Positions 12,205-24,480 of a stretch of DNA of 64,000 bases are shown piece after piece. The stretch is from Sphagnum compactum (taxonomy: Eukaryota > Bryophyta > Sphagnopsida > Sphagnales): positions 5,394,001 through 5,458,000 of the forward strand of contig OZ234500.1 of NCBI GenBank assembly GCA_965153455.1, read 5' to 3'. Position 1 is the first letter of the stretch. Each line of letters starts with the position of its first letter. The notes beneath the pieces were generated by a model. It did not search any database. It saw only the letters and a program-made list of their open reading frames with translations, and had not been told where the DNA came from. Made by a program: the position numbers and the translations under genes.

Positions 12205-12680
12205 TCTTTCAGGACTTTATGCATCTGACTGCAGTAAGTGTGTAGTACGTCTTTATCTTTCGGAACTCTATGCATTTGACTTGTAGCAAGTGTGTAGTAA
12301 GTCTTTATCGTAAAGCTCTCCCTGAAATTTTGTGGTGTATCTGGAGGCATCCTTATGTAGTGAAATATCCTCTCTGGTCAGAGGAGGCCCTTCACATTTT
12401 AAGCATGGGCATTTTGAGAGTCATAACACCCTCTGTACAGCATAAAAGCCCACTGTACAAGGGCAGTTTATCAGGGCTGTTGACCTCCCTTGATCAGACA
12501 GTTGAGCTTGATGCCACTTCATGCCCTTGGAGGGGGTGCATTCCTGAAATGTGGGCCTGCCCTTGGCTGATGCCTCGGGGAGTAGGCCCTTATTTCAGGA
12601 ATGCCCTCCTCCATGGGAGTTACGTTACACTTTTGGAACTCTATTAATCTTACTTGTAGCAATTGCGTAGTAAGTCTTGT
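12205..12680. repeat. Three ~50-bp direct repeats, interrupted by a foldback segment
   Basis: Copies at about 12,212-12,262, 12,262-12,311 and 12,630-12,680 share 'ggaactctatgcatttgac' and 'agcaagtgtgtagtaagtc' variants. The second and third are separated by about 320 bp containing the 12,523-12,617 hairpin. This is consistent with insertion of a foldback element into a tandem array. Confidence 0.55.
12523..12617. repeat. Hairpin with ~36-bp arms
   Basis: Left arm 12,523-12,560 and right arm 12,582-12,617 are inverted copies: 'gcattcctgaaat' against 'atttcaggaatgc' with further pairing on both sides, separated by a 21-nt loop. About 31 of 36 positions pair. The shape fits a miniature foldback element or a small-RNA precursor. 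The sequence alone cannot separate these. Confidence 0.6.
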
Positions 12681-12829
12681 TCACAAAACAAAGACAGATT
12701 TGTCCTAACAACATCCCAGACTATGGACAAGCCATATCTACTCATCTTGTCATACTTTACCTGAACAAGTCATTGAAAGGCCATCATTCTGTGTAGGGGA
12801 AGGGTAGGTGTATAAAGGGTTATATATAT

Positions 12830-12957
12830 GGGAAGGCTTCTTACCAGGCCCTCACTATGTTTGAGGGCAGCTATGTTTGAGGGCAGCTGGGAACAAGGGC
12901 ATTAGCCCAAGTTCTGCAATCAAGAGCATAGTGAGGGGGAAGCGGAGAAGCCTTCCC
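12830..12957. repeat. Second foldback with internal 16-bp duplication
   Basis: Left arm 12,830-12,859 (gggaaggcttct ... ccctcactatg) and right arm 12,927-12,957 are inverted copies with an unpaired central 7-8 bp. The loop contains two exact tandem copies of 'tatgtttgagggcagc' (12,856-12,871 and 12,872-12,887). Confidence 0.6.
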
Positions 12958-12959
12958 TA

Positions 12960-15900
12960 TCACTTTTAAGCACTTTCAAATTTCTAAATAAATGAAGAGC
13001 ATATGTAAAGGAAGAGAGACATCCTTTGACCCTTGTTCTACAGATCGAAGAATCCTTCAATTGATGAATTTTGCTTCGGCAAATGGAAGGGACCTGTGTC
13101 AGACACATTGTGCAAAGGCTGAAAATTGCAGTACGGTGTTAGTCCAGCTAGCTACTTCCAGTTGTAAGCAATCAAATGAGGTTGCAACCATGCCTTGAAA
13201 TTGTTCAACAAACAGGACATGGAAGTCCATTAGTTAACCGATTTTGGTTCCATGAGGTCTTTTGTTGAATGTGAACAATGCAATAGGAATTTTTACAAGA
13301 AAGATGTGACACTAACGTGTGGAAGCTTCAAATGTGATTATGAAGCAAAACATGAAAGTGAAAAAATTGGTTACAATGCAAATCCTCGTGATGACAATTC
13401 GGCTACAATGCAAAACATGGCGGTGAAAATGATCAAGGATTTGGACGCTACCCCTTGTTTGTCCAATGCAGCTTTGCAGCAAGTTATTTAAGTTTCTCAA
13501 CCTGTGATTATGTAAGTTTTGTGTTTAAGAAAAGAAATCAAAGCACAAGAAATGAAGTGATACAACATGTGATGTAAGGCTACACCAATCCACAACCTGA
13601 ACTCCAAATTGAATTTATCTTGAATGTGGTGCATATATGCAATGCATATACACATGTATAGGTGGGGGGTCGGGGCACATGCTTCTTAGCATTTACAAAA
13701 TACACGAGTAAAAAATATACGGACTAATATATTGGTTATTGGGTGAAAGTAATAACTGAATTAATTTTTTCATAGTTCATTATTTTTATTTTGAAAATAA
13801 GATATAGGTAATATAAAGTAAACATTAATCCTCAATATTAGTAAAAACATAAAACAATAAAACATATATAAAAAAGATTTGAGGTATTAGTTTTTAATGG
13901 GTTTAATTCGTAGGTTAGTAAATGAACTAGTACTAATAAATGAACTAATAACTCGTCAATTGCACAAGCATTGGTAGTGGGAATTTTTTCTAAGTTTGAA
14001 GCCCAACTAGCAGTTTTTGTACAATTTGTGCCTTCGCAACTACACAAGCAAGTAAAGATGATTAATATCAAGGAATTAAAAATTTGTACAAAGTAATGCA
14101 AATATAAATGATTTAACTTACAATCATGGCACCAAGGTGATTCTGGCATCTTCTTCAAGATTTGTTGGTTGGACGAAAACATTTGCCATATTGGATTCCA
14201 GTCCCAAGATGCTTCCTCGATCTGTCAACCATTTTCTTATTCCCAATGTAATATTATAGTATGCAAAGTTTTAGTGCACTTTAGAACCACCCCTATTTGC
14301 CAAATTCAATACACATTCTAACACCTACTATAAGGTTCTAAGTTTGAAAGTGAGAAAAAAAGATCTTATAGAAAGGAAAGACAAATTTTGGTTGATCTCC
14401 ATGACCATAACTAGCCTTGTAGAAATGTGATACCAAATCAAAGACTACAGCTGAAACCTCAACATTTGCACCATACCGCCACAATTTCATCCACATAAAA
14501 ATGTCAAATCATCATATACTTAAGTGTTATTGTGTTGATTATCTGAAATGAAAATAGGATCTCATTCCACAACTTTTAGCCAAGAACATAAACTCATATA
14601 CATAAATGCAAAAGGACCAAACATACACCTTCGTTCGACATCCAAGACTTCTTCATCCCAAATGAAAATGTACTAATATGGGTCCAGATTTATTAATACA
14701 ACTAGTAAGAGTTTGCACTTGTTGTCCTGTCGCAACAAGAATACTCAACTGCACAAAAACAAAAAATGCCAAATTCAATACACATTGTAACATATATACT
14801 CTTGTGCACCAAGCAATGGACAATAAGCAACAGACTTATTATGTAAGTAGAATGTTCATGGTGAATGACCGACATAATTTCCTCTTAACCCATGATAAGT
14901 TCTTCAAGCTTTCAATGGACATTGGCCATCAGGTGCCAAACAACATGGATTTTTCTTCCACAATGTATGTGCTTTTGAATTTGTTGAAGAAAAGATCCAT
15001 TTGATGATTACCTTGCTTGCTTGAGGTTGAGTAAAAAATAGGTAAGCATAAGATAACAAGCCTTCCACACACTTTGGTTGTAGGGTATTTGACACCACAC
15101 CTCCTATTTTTCCTACAATAGAGAAACATCATCACTGCTCATAAAAGAAATCAAACAAAAAATTTGTTGTTAGACATTTGAAGAATGAAAAAAGTTGCAA
15201 TAAATATTTTCCCACCTACTATAGAAAAAAAAAACAGTACGTAGTAGAGCAACTATTAGTATCTTGGTTTCTATAACCTTATGAAAGTTGCTCACAAAAT
15301 GTGAGACCGGATCATCACCTTCTTCATTACAAATTGGTAGTGATACATTGTTGTGACTAACCCATTGCCTTCATCAGTTCCTGATGGTGAGTATAGATGA
15401 AGGATATAATAGTCCACCCAAAAACTTGAAGACCCATTATACAAAATCTACATCCTAAGTTTCTATCACATTTGGGGAAGCAACATGACAACTTGGTCAG
15501 AAGGTTTCCTATAGATTTGGGTTATTTTGATGACATGAGTTCAGTAGTTACAATTATTCAAACTCAAATATTCAATCTTTCTATATGTAGTTTATCCTTT
15601 CAAGGGTATTTGAAATTGTACCCGATCATTGGAGTTAAATCAAAACCTTTCCACAAATGTTGCATCTTCCCTACAACTTCAAAAGACCAATATGTATTAA
15701 TCATGATTTGTCATGGACAATCATAGGTTAACTTTTATACCAATGAAGTGGAGATGACCTTGAATAGTGGATTGAAAACACCATGAGGTGAATCACTAAT
15801 TACATGCCTTCTTGCCATCTCTCACATGGTTTATCTTTTACATCAATAAGGTTATTATAATCACATGAATAATTTACCACTATATGTATAGTCTTATCGT

Positions 15901-17640
15901 AATGGGTTGGAAATAAATCTATGTTGTACATTACAGCCTATACTATATTAACATATCAAACTCCACAAGAAGATTTAGGCAAATTTGGTTACAAGTTAGA
16001 TATGGAAGTTCTTAAAACAATAAAAAAAAAATTTGGCTACTTGTTGACCATAATTTGACAACCTCAGATCGGATCAATTTTGAAAATGGCAAAACCAAGG
16101 TGACATACATCTCAAGAACGAGGAGCAGAAAAATGTAAGTTTTACTAATGCACATGGTCATCACTCATCAAAATAAATAACTAATAATCTATTTATTGAT
16201 CACTCCACACATATGTAGACCTAAGATAGATACACACCAAGAATCCTTCTACCCTAAGCTAACTACTCTCCACATTAAAAAAAATCCCAATTGTTAATCG
16301 CCCCCAATTTTAACTTGCTTAATTTGCTTATCATAGTTCCCTAAATCCCCCTTTGGATCATTCCAGAAGCATCTACAAAACATTTCCCATTTCTTCTTGA
16401 ACAACCAAGTTCTCAAAGTTGAATTGCTTCCTTAATTAAACCTAGTTGCCAAAACAAATCAATAAAGAAAAAGTCCTAAGTAGGTTATATTGCTCTAGTA
16501 CATAATCTCCAACCTCAAGATATGTGTAAGTAGGTGGAACCTAATTGAAAATATGTTTTGGAGAACCAAGAATTGGACAATTAGGAATCTAAAGGATTAG
16601 TCTCAAAACCTTAGGAATAGGATGTTCAGGGATTTGAAAAAGTAAGCACAAAAACTCATCAAAGGTTCCATCCAAAGGAGATTTTTAAAAAATTGTTGAA
16701 ACCAAAACCAAAACATTCCATTAAATCGTCAAACCTTAAAAGCCCTAAACCCTAAACCTGAAAACCATCACCTTCCTGGGGAATGCCAATGACAAACTAC
16801 CATGACTACCCACCCACCGACTTCAATCAGCTTTTAACAGCGGGTGTGGACAAGTATGTAGTAATTAGCCCAACATGTGGTCAAACCATGAATATCATAT
16901 TTGCGTCTCCAAGTTTCTATTTCATTTCCAGAAGCAACATAAAGGCTACTTGGTCATGACATTGGGTTACCACTCAAGAGACATAGTTCAAGGTGAGAAA
17001 CAATTAAACAAAAATAGTATTCAAATCCAAGGTAGAGAGCTTGGAGTGCATGTAGACCATCTCAAAATTTTGAAACCGTTGCTAAGGAGATTAACTACAT
17101 CCTAAACAAAATAGCCCTAGAAGTAAGAGGAAATGAGGTTCTTTGGTCCTCATAAACACCAAACAAACTTAAAACAATAATATAGCTAGACATAGAGCTA
17201 GAAAGCTAGGGGCCCTCTTCAAAATATGGACAACACTGGCATATCACAAAGAAAAGGTTAGAAACACAATTTTTCTAGGCCACGAATGGTAGATTGTGCA
17301 TGTCTTAACACCCATAAATCTCAAATTCAACTAAGTTAAATAGACCTTTGAAAAAATCAATTAGGAAAAAACTTTGAAGCTTGAAATTTTTTCATAATCT
17401 TCCTTCTAGAGGCTAATATTGTATGATATCCTTGAAATTAATATTACATATTACAATCAACCAACTCCATTACCAAATACATAGACCCTCTGTCAGGGTT
17501 TTATTTCTAAACGCTACATTGTGTTTGGAAGGTTTTAGGTCTGAAAGTGAGAAAAAAAAATCTTACAAAAGGGAAAGACAAGTCATTGTTGGGCTCAAAT
17601 TCTGAACTCCTAATGCTCCTCCTCTTCCCAATTGATCAAC
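12960..17640. other. AT-rich intergenic DNA, nothing firmly recognised
   Basis: No gene could be supported. A 79-codon frame at 13,252-13,491 (+) has CEQC and CGSFKC pairs that could be zinc ligands by chance; I do not recognise it. Diverged direct duplications occur inside the region, for example 'gaaagtgagaaaaaaa' with flanks at about 14,345 and 17,541, and 'gccaaattcaatacacatt' at about 14,299 and 14,767. This suggests old nested repeats. Confidence 0.4.
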
Positions 17641-17652
17641 CCCCTACCTTTG

Positions 17653-17851
17653 GAATCTCTTGATAGTTTATCGGTGCTCTTGACAGTTTGTCGTTGCCAT
17701 CACCAATGTCAGACCTCTTGATAGTCCGACAATGCTTTTGATAGTCTATTGCTAATGTCACCAACGTTGGACCTCTTGAGGGTCCATTGTTGCTCTTGAT
17801 AGTTTGTCGCCGATGTCACCAACACTAGAACCTCTGAAGTTTCATCGTTGA
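17653..17851. repeat. Tandem repeat, 58-59 bp unit, ~3.4 copies
   Basis: Units start at about 17,653, 17,712, 17,770 and 17,828 (partial). Each carries 'gacctcttgatagtcc'-like and 'gatgtcaccaac'-like segments. Units are diverged by substitutions. Confidence 0.75.
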
Positions 17852-18007
17852 AGTTGGAGCACGTAATGCCCTTCGTGTGGTCCTCTTTTCTATTACTATT
17901 TGACTGACACATATCCTTTTAAACTAATTACTAATGCATTCTCCCTTCCTCCTCCTAATTTACTAACCACAATTTAAACTTTCATGAACATGCGGTGGCC
18001 TTCCTCC

Positions 18008-18120
18008 CATCTTCCTCCTCTTGACCTTTTGACTAACCATAAGCACACACCTCTTGTCCTCCTCCTCCTGACCTTTTGACCTACCCCTAAGCACACACCT
18101 CTCCTCCTTTTGAGCTTGCA
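18008..18120. repeat. Two tandem ~55-bp copies, pyrimidine-rich
   Basis: 'ttcctcctcttgacctttt' followed by 'taagcacacacctct' occurs twice in succession. Simple duplication in AT- and pyrimidine-rich intergenic DNA. Confidence 0.6.
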
Positions 18121-19240
18121 CCTTCCCTTTGATACACTAATGATACACTGATACTACGCTTTGTTCTATGTTCAACCAAAAAGGAGGTGCCAAAAAACAA
18201 CTAAGCAAACCTTTAAACCTTGAAATGCACAAATGCCCCCCTTGCTTTAAACCCTAACCTTTCCTTTCCTTTTTTAAAATAATTAATTATAATAACATTA
18301 AAAATAATCTCCATGGCTAAATCTAATTTGTTTTTGTCACTAAATGATGATGTTTTGCCAAAATCCAATTATATTGATGCCAACTTTATATATTATAATA
18401 ATAATAATAATATAACCAAATAATCATATTAAAATTAAATATTTTTTGGTTGATTGCATATAACCAGAAAACTATATTAAAATCAAAAGTGTGATTTTTA
18501 AATTTTCAATAACAACAATTCAATCAAAATTTAAAACCATTTCCATATTTCTATACATGTGGTTCAAACATGTAACCAAAAATATTAAATTCAAACTAAA
18601 TAATATTTAGCTTGTAGTCAAATTTGGACAAATTTTCTATGTACCATTAATGTATTATTGCCATATTCACCACAACACGAATTTTACAAAACAAAACATT
18701 GCATGATCATGGTCACATCAACACTCTCACCCTATGCCATATAAGACATTATTATCATGTTGCCAGACACAATGGAAATGTCATGTCATCATGCATCAAT
18801 GATATAATCCTCACCTTTAAAACTTACCCTCTGAACCATCCAAACCAGAAAACTATTCACCCCTTCCCAACCCTTTTTTAGGGAATTTATTAAAAATTTT
18901 ATATATATATATATAATGTGCATTAATTTTCAAAATGTGCATTGTAAAAGTAACTTTTTAATAAATTTTTCTAAATGCAAGTAGCCTTTGATTTTTTTTG
19001 GTAATGTAACTTTTGTTTCAAGTATGTGTCAATTATATTCTAAGAAAGAAAAAACTAGATTTTTTTTTAATGATGTGCTTAATATGCAATGATCTTTATA
19101 TCCAAACTAGTACATATATATTTCATTAAGTTTTTTTTTTATTGAAAAAACATGTTTGAAAACCATATTGACCAATGAATTGTAAACATAATTGCTACCT
19201 ACTTTTATTATACTAAAGGTTCTCAAATTGTGTGTTCAAT
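18121..19240. other. AT-rich intergenic DNA
   Basis: No gene recognised. Contains short (AAT)n and (AT)n tracts near 18,390 and 18,900. Confidence 0.5.
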
Positions 19241-19244
19241 TCAC

Positions 19245-19330
19245 TATAAACTCAATGGAAGGCACAATTATTTCATAACAAATTTTAAATAATTCGTTAT
19301 GAAATAATTGTGTCTTCCATTGAGTTTATA
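19245..19330. repeat. Near-perfect 40-bp hairpin
   Basis: Arms 19,245-19,284 and 19,291-19,330 are inverted repeats matching at 38 of 40 positions, with a 6-nt loop 'ttaaat'. Outer ends read TATAAACTCAATGG. The element is flanked by TA on both sides, consistent with (but not proof of) TA target duplication of a Tc1/mariner-type miniature element. It could also give a long-stem RNA if transcribed. Confidence 0.75.
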
Positions 19331-20956
19331 CCACACTTTCACATAATTTTTAATTAACTTTTTTGTATGTAAAAAAATGTCTCATTTTAAAACTTGATTT
19401 TGGAACCTTAAATATATATATTTTATCATGCTTTCACCTTGCCAAAATTAAATTTTAAAATAAACATATGGTATGAAAATTTGATGCAAAAAAATATAAT
19501 TAAATTTATGGTGGCTTAAGTTCATTGTATAATCCCATCTTTCAATAATATCATGCTTTGTTGAACTCATTTTGATTGATGTTTTCCTAATTAGTACCTA
19601 GGAACGTTTGACAATAATTAAATAATTTTTATATTTGTTGAAATTTAGGAAAAAATATTACCAAATATGCCAAAAGTTTTGAAAAGAATAGTCAAAAAGA
19701 AAATTGCACAACCACAATAATAGATGGCTTAAAATTGTCATGAAGTTGTCATTTCCCATAACTGAACTTGGACATATAAGTGGGAAATGTTTAATTGTGC
19801 CATGTAGTAGACCCAAAAATGAGTAGATATCTACAATTTTGAGATTTTTGACATATAGAATATTAGGAATAAGAGACCAAACATTAAAGCAAAGCAAATA
19901 AAATAAAATAAAATAAATTTTTTGATAGGGAATTGCCAAACTTGCCCAAGTACTACAATAGTCAAAATAATGTAGTTGCAATTGCTATAATGAATTAGGA
20001 TGCCATGCATGGAGTTTTCCCTTACCAAGGAAAGTGGCCAATAAACCTTCTTTTGTTCTTGTATGAAAGGGAGAAGATTGAAGTTGTTTGAGGCATTCGT
20101 AGTAGAACAATTGCAAGTGATAGTTTTGGTTTGGAATAAGGCTTATGGTGTTTTGATGTAATGTTTGGATTTTGCATGCATACGTCGTTTTTGGTTTAAT
20201 ACACAATTTATGATGTATTTAAGTCATAATATAATATACCTACCCATGTTACTCAATTTGGTGATATAATGTTGAATGGATCATTAGCCATTGTTTTATT
20301 GGAGAACAACATGGCTATATAGCAAATTACCTAATCTGAGTGAGTCTGATAAAACTATGAAACATCATTTTTTTTTTGGTGACAAATTTTGGCTATTTTG
20401 TGAATGAAAGGGCCCCATAACATGGACAAAGGATGTTTTCAAAAAATGACCTAAAATTTGCTATATATATTTAAGAAAATAATAATTGCTAGAGTTTTAT
20501 CATAGGCTCTAGCAGGTAGCCCCTCGCATTTAGGGGAAATGACACCGAGGGGGCCTGAAATGACACCAACGGGTCCTTATTGTAGGGATGGTCCCACTTC
20601 TCAAGTGTTAACCCTACACTTATAGTACTTAGAATTTTTTTTTGATCTTGCAAAAACCAAGTTGTGTTCACACATCACAAAAGCCCATGTACTACTACTA
20701 CTAGGGGCAAACTTAGATATTACACAATTAGCCTAAGCTGCTTATGTGGTTTCTCTTTGAGTTGTAAACCTGCCACAAACATTATCACAAAGAGAACAAA
20801 TTCAGGCAAGGAAAGAAAGAGTGAGAGAAGGAAAACAAATGCCAAGGAAATAATAAAATTGTCCAATCTTTGAAAAAACCCTACTCCAATTAGGGTTTAG
20901 GTTTAGGTTTAGGGTTTTGTCTTCTTGCCCATCAAGAAGAGTCTAGTAGGCTAGTA

Positions 20957-20961
<5 letters not shown>

Positions 20962-20991
<30 letters not shown>
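20962..20991. repeat. (GA)n microsatellite
   Basis: About 15 GA dinucleotides, uninterrupted, in intergenic DNA 3' of a telomere-like tract. Confidence 0.95.
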
Positions 20992-20993
<2 letters not shown>

Positions 20994-21212
20994 TCATACA
21001 TACCACTTGGGAAAAGTCGAGCAATCAAACTTTTGCTTGCAAAAACCGAGTTATGTATGTTTCCTCGAATGTTCGACCATCAATCATTCCCCTAGTGCAA
21101 TGTGCATGCCACCCTCATCGAGAAATTGTTGGCAATTGGGAAAAAATGGGTAGTTAGCCAATGGGTAGTAGTTGCTTGGGCCTACCCAAGGTAGGTTAAA
21201 ATTTGACCCCTA

Positions 21213-21213
21213 T

Positions 21214-21245
<32 letters not shown>

Positions 21246-21253
21246 CTCCTCCT
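21213..21253. repeat. (TAC)n microsatellite
   Basis: Run of about eleven TAC/ACT trinucleotides followed by 'tcctcctcc'. Intergenic. Confidence 0.9.
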
Positions 21254-22239
21254 ATGGTATTGTTGAGTACCTTACCCCCCCCCCATAAAAATAGTTGTGT
21301 GGACTAGTTCTTTAAACCGAGACGAGAACATTCATTTCCCTTGCAAACTTAGCCCAAAGCAAGTAGACGGGTGCTTTGACCTCTTCCGTCCGGCCACTGT
21401 TTTTAAAATTTTTTTTTTCCCCGCCCCTTTCTCAACCCTTTCTCCAATATAGGTAGGTAGTAGTGCACACATTGTGAAAAGGATTCGCGTGCCGCTTGTT
21501 TGTTGTAAGGATCTAACAACAAAGTCAAATGTCGTTCACAAGTAGGTACAATAATTATAAACAGGTTCCAATTGTCGTGGGTAGATCCCAACTAGTTACT
21601 ACAACTTAACTTCCGAGAGATTCAGTTCTCTTAGGACCGGTGATGCTCTATAACTCATACATAACCCTTGGCACCCAAAAATAAATAATATGAAGAACGA
21701 TATAATGGGGATAACTTAGGAATTTTGTTAAAAAAAGAGAATGATAATCAAAATTTATTCAAAATTTTCAGTGACAATGGTTTCATCGGAATTGATATGA
21801 TGGGTGTTTAGGTGATCGTCATTGCGACAATTCCAAAATCATTCCGGATTATAATTTTTCATTTAAAATAATAGATTTTTAAAATTAAAGGCAATAACTA
21901 CTTAGGGATCAAAAATATTTGGTAATAGAAAAATATTTACAATGGGGGAGGAATAGAAAAACCTTGTGCTCAAAATTCTTGAAATAAGAAAACCTTTGTT
22001 TGTAAAGCAAAAACCTTGTGTTCAAACTCAAAAGAATTGTTGCTCGGAATTTAAAAAAACCCGTGCTTGGAATCAAAAACATTATGCTTGGAATTTTTTT
22101 AAACCCTTCTCAGAAATGAAAAACCTAATGATACTAGGGGGGGGCTTTGAAATCATGGATTTTTTAGAAGAAAATAAAATCTGCCCCCATGCTAATGGAA
22201 TATTTCTTGAGGCTAGGGTATGACAATAAGTACCCCCAT

Positions 22240-22680
22240 TATTATAATGGGGCAATTAACCCAAGCCAAAAAATTGTGACCTACAGTTTTGGAAATAGAA
22301 ATTTCATGCAGCCAATAGGAAGGCTCAGCATGCACTCAAAGTGCCTTGATTTTTTTTTCCTTTTCAGTTTGGGGGGGGGGGGAAGTGTGGGGGGTCGAGT
22401 GGGGATTTTTTTTCATTTTTTCTTTGTTCCCTTCAAGTTCCCATTGAGTTCCCATCAGATTCTCAATCTGATCCCTATGTTCCCAATGTGTTCCCCAAGG
22501 GTGTTCCTAATAGTGCCTGGCTTTAATCCCATATGTTTTGGCTTTGTCACCTATATAGGTGGGGCAAAGGGGGAGGCACTCCCTCCATATTTTCAACTTT
22601 TTTTTGCGATGGGCCAATCAAATTGGCTCATTGCAAAAAAAGAAAGTTGGACTTGTGAGGAACCCCCAACTAATTAATTA
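22240..22680. repeat. Dispersed repeat family, copy A
   Basis: Shares an ordered set of words with copies at 26.29, 26.64 and 44.56 kb: 'gccaatagg', a G run, 'gttcccaatgtgttcccc', 'cccatatg', 'cacctatatag', 'gatgggccaatcaaa', 'tggctcattg' and a closing 'ctaattaatt'. No coding capacity. This copy includes a G12 run near 22,370. No known family was recognised. Confidence 0.65.
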
Positions 22681-23762
22681 AAAGTACAATAAGGGATGAC
22701 AATAATTTTGACGTTTTAAATTTATTTGGGTGCAATTTTGATTCCAATTCTACCAATTCAAGTTTGGTACATTCTTTTCAAATTCAACAACATTTTAGCC
22801 TGATTTAAAAACTTAGGTCTGGTTCTATGTACACACTATATACTTCTCGATGTTAAAAATTGTCTATGTATAAAGTTTTACAACAAATTAAAGCAAAAGT
22901 CTATATAGCTATGAAGTTCAACAACTAATTAGAATTTAATATTTAATTATAAACTTAAGTCCCCTTTTTAATTTTTCAAAAAAAATCAACTTGCCTACCT
23001 TTTAAAAAAAAACCCTTGACTTTATGTTCAAAAATGTTTTTTCACAACTCTAAATCTAACCCAAAAAAAAAAAAAGAAAAAAGAAAAAAGAAGACTAGTT
23101 TCATGATCTAGTTCTTGTGCTACTTTCAACAAAAGGGTGTCAATTGGGTCCAATTACAAGAACTTGGACCCTTGATTTAAGGGTCCAAAGTGGACACCCT
23201 CACAATACAAAATTGCTATATACTTGGTTTCTTCTTTGCATATATCACAAGTGTGGTTTCTCAACTTGATGTTGGCCAAAAAAAAAAAATTCAAAAAATT
23301 GGCACTTTCTCCCCATGGCTTATGAAATCAAAAGCAATAAGTAAACACGTAACACCCAATTAGATGTTTACCTAATACTTAATTAATGAATGAATTAATT
23401 AGCTAATTAATTAGTTAAGTAGTGCTAAGGATGGCTTGTTGTAGGAAGGAGCAACTTTATGTGTCAGAAAATAGTGCCTCCTTTTTTCTACCAGTTGCAA
23501 ATTTGCATGGTCATCACATGGTAAGCACTTGGTCCCTTCCAAATGCAATGCAAGTATGGGCATACTTGTTGTTGTCCTCATTTTTTGTAATGGTGGTTGT
23601 CATGCAGTGTCAGTTACATTGACAACTCTTGGGTCTTGGCAAACAAGGGTTGGTGTGCATGCATGGCTTCTCAAATGGAAAGTGTACTCAAATGTGCCAA
23701 AAATCTCCCACTTGTAAGTAGTCTACTACCTATGTGTTGATCTTTTATTCGTGTTATAGGCT

Positions 23763-23796
<34 letters not shown>

Positions 23797-24480
23797 GGGA
23801 GGGTGATTGGGGAGGGAGATGTCTCTATGGTACGTAGTGTCATATGCTTTATAACAACAAGAGAGGCTGGACTCTCCTTTCGCCTCAATTGGGTTTCAAA
23901 ACTTGTCTCAAAGACTTGTTGGGCAATTCAATTGCATGTTTCACATTCTATTTGTTCTCCCCAATTTGGTGACTTACTATTGATAACCTATGGTGGCATC
24001 CAATTTTTTATTTTTTTATTTTTAAATATTTTATTTTATTTATAATTTAATTTCTGGGGTGTGATAAACCTCTTTGCTTGACCCATCACCCAAAAAAAAG
24101 AAAAAAAAGAAAAAAAAAGTGATCACACTTTGGACAATAGATTGTGTTTGTCACCCATTTTTGCCCTCACTATTAACCCCCTTTCTTTGATCATGGGTAC
24201 CCATATTTGTGATGGATCAAGAGAGATGAAACCTATTTTGGGTCACTATGAAAGATGAATGATAAGTGGTCAGGAAATAATTTTTTCTGTTTGGTTCTAG
24301 TTCCATAGCTAACCATGGTGGTTAGCTCAGTTGCTTTTTATTTTTCTACCTACCTATTAACAACCCACAAGCAGGTTGTTAATATTAGGTAGGTAGTAAA
24401 AAACAGCCCTTATCTATGTATAAACCATCTACTTACCTGGTAGTTACCTAATTTCCTACCTATTACATATAGTAAAGGAA
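22681..24480. other. AT-rich intergenic DNA
   Basis: No gene recognised. Contains poly-A-rich tracts near 23,060 and 24,090 and a (GT)n tract at about 23,763-23,791. Confidence 0.5.

Larger units (their letters stand above)
19331..22230. other. AT-rich intergenic DNA with microsatellites
   Basis: No gene recognised. Holds an (AAAAT)n-type run at about 19,888-19,918, telomere-like 'TTAGGGTTTAGGTTTAGG' at about 20,890-20,918, (GA)n at 20,962-20,991 and (TAC)n at about 21,213-21,253. Confidence 0.5.

Noticed and set aside
13252-13491. 79-codon frame with paired cysteines
   Set aside because: Could suggest a small zinc-binding protein, but no family recognised and no splice or conservation support. 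Kept only as a note in the region entry.
16738-16760. CCCTAAACCCTAAACC tract as a telomere end
   Set aside because: Only two to three repeats, internal to the window. Treated as telo-box-like or interstitial motif.
22189-22677. 162-codon plus-strand frame
   Set aside because: Lies within dispersed repeat copy A and contains a G-run-derived Gly stretch. No similar frame is conserved in copies B, C or D.
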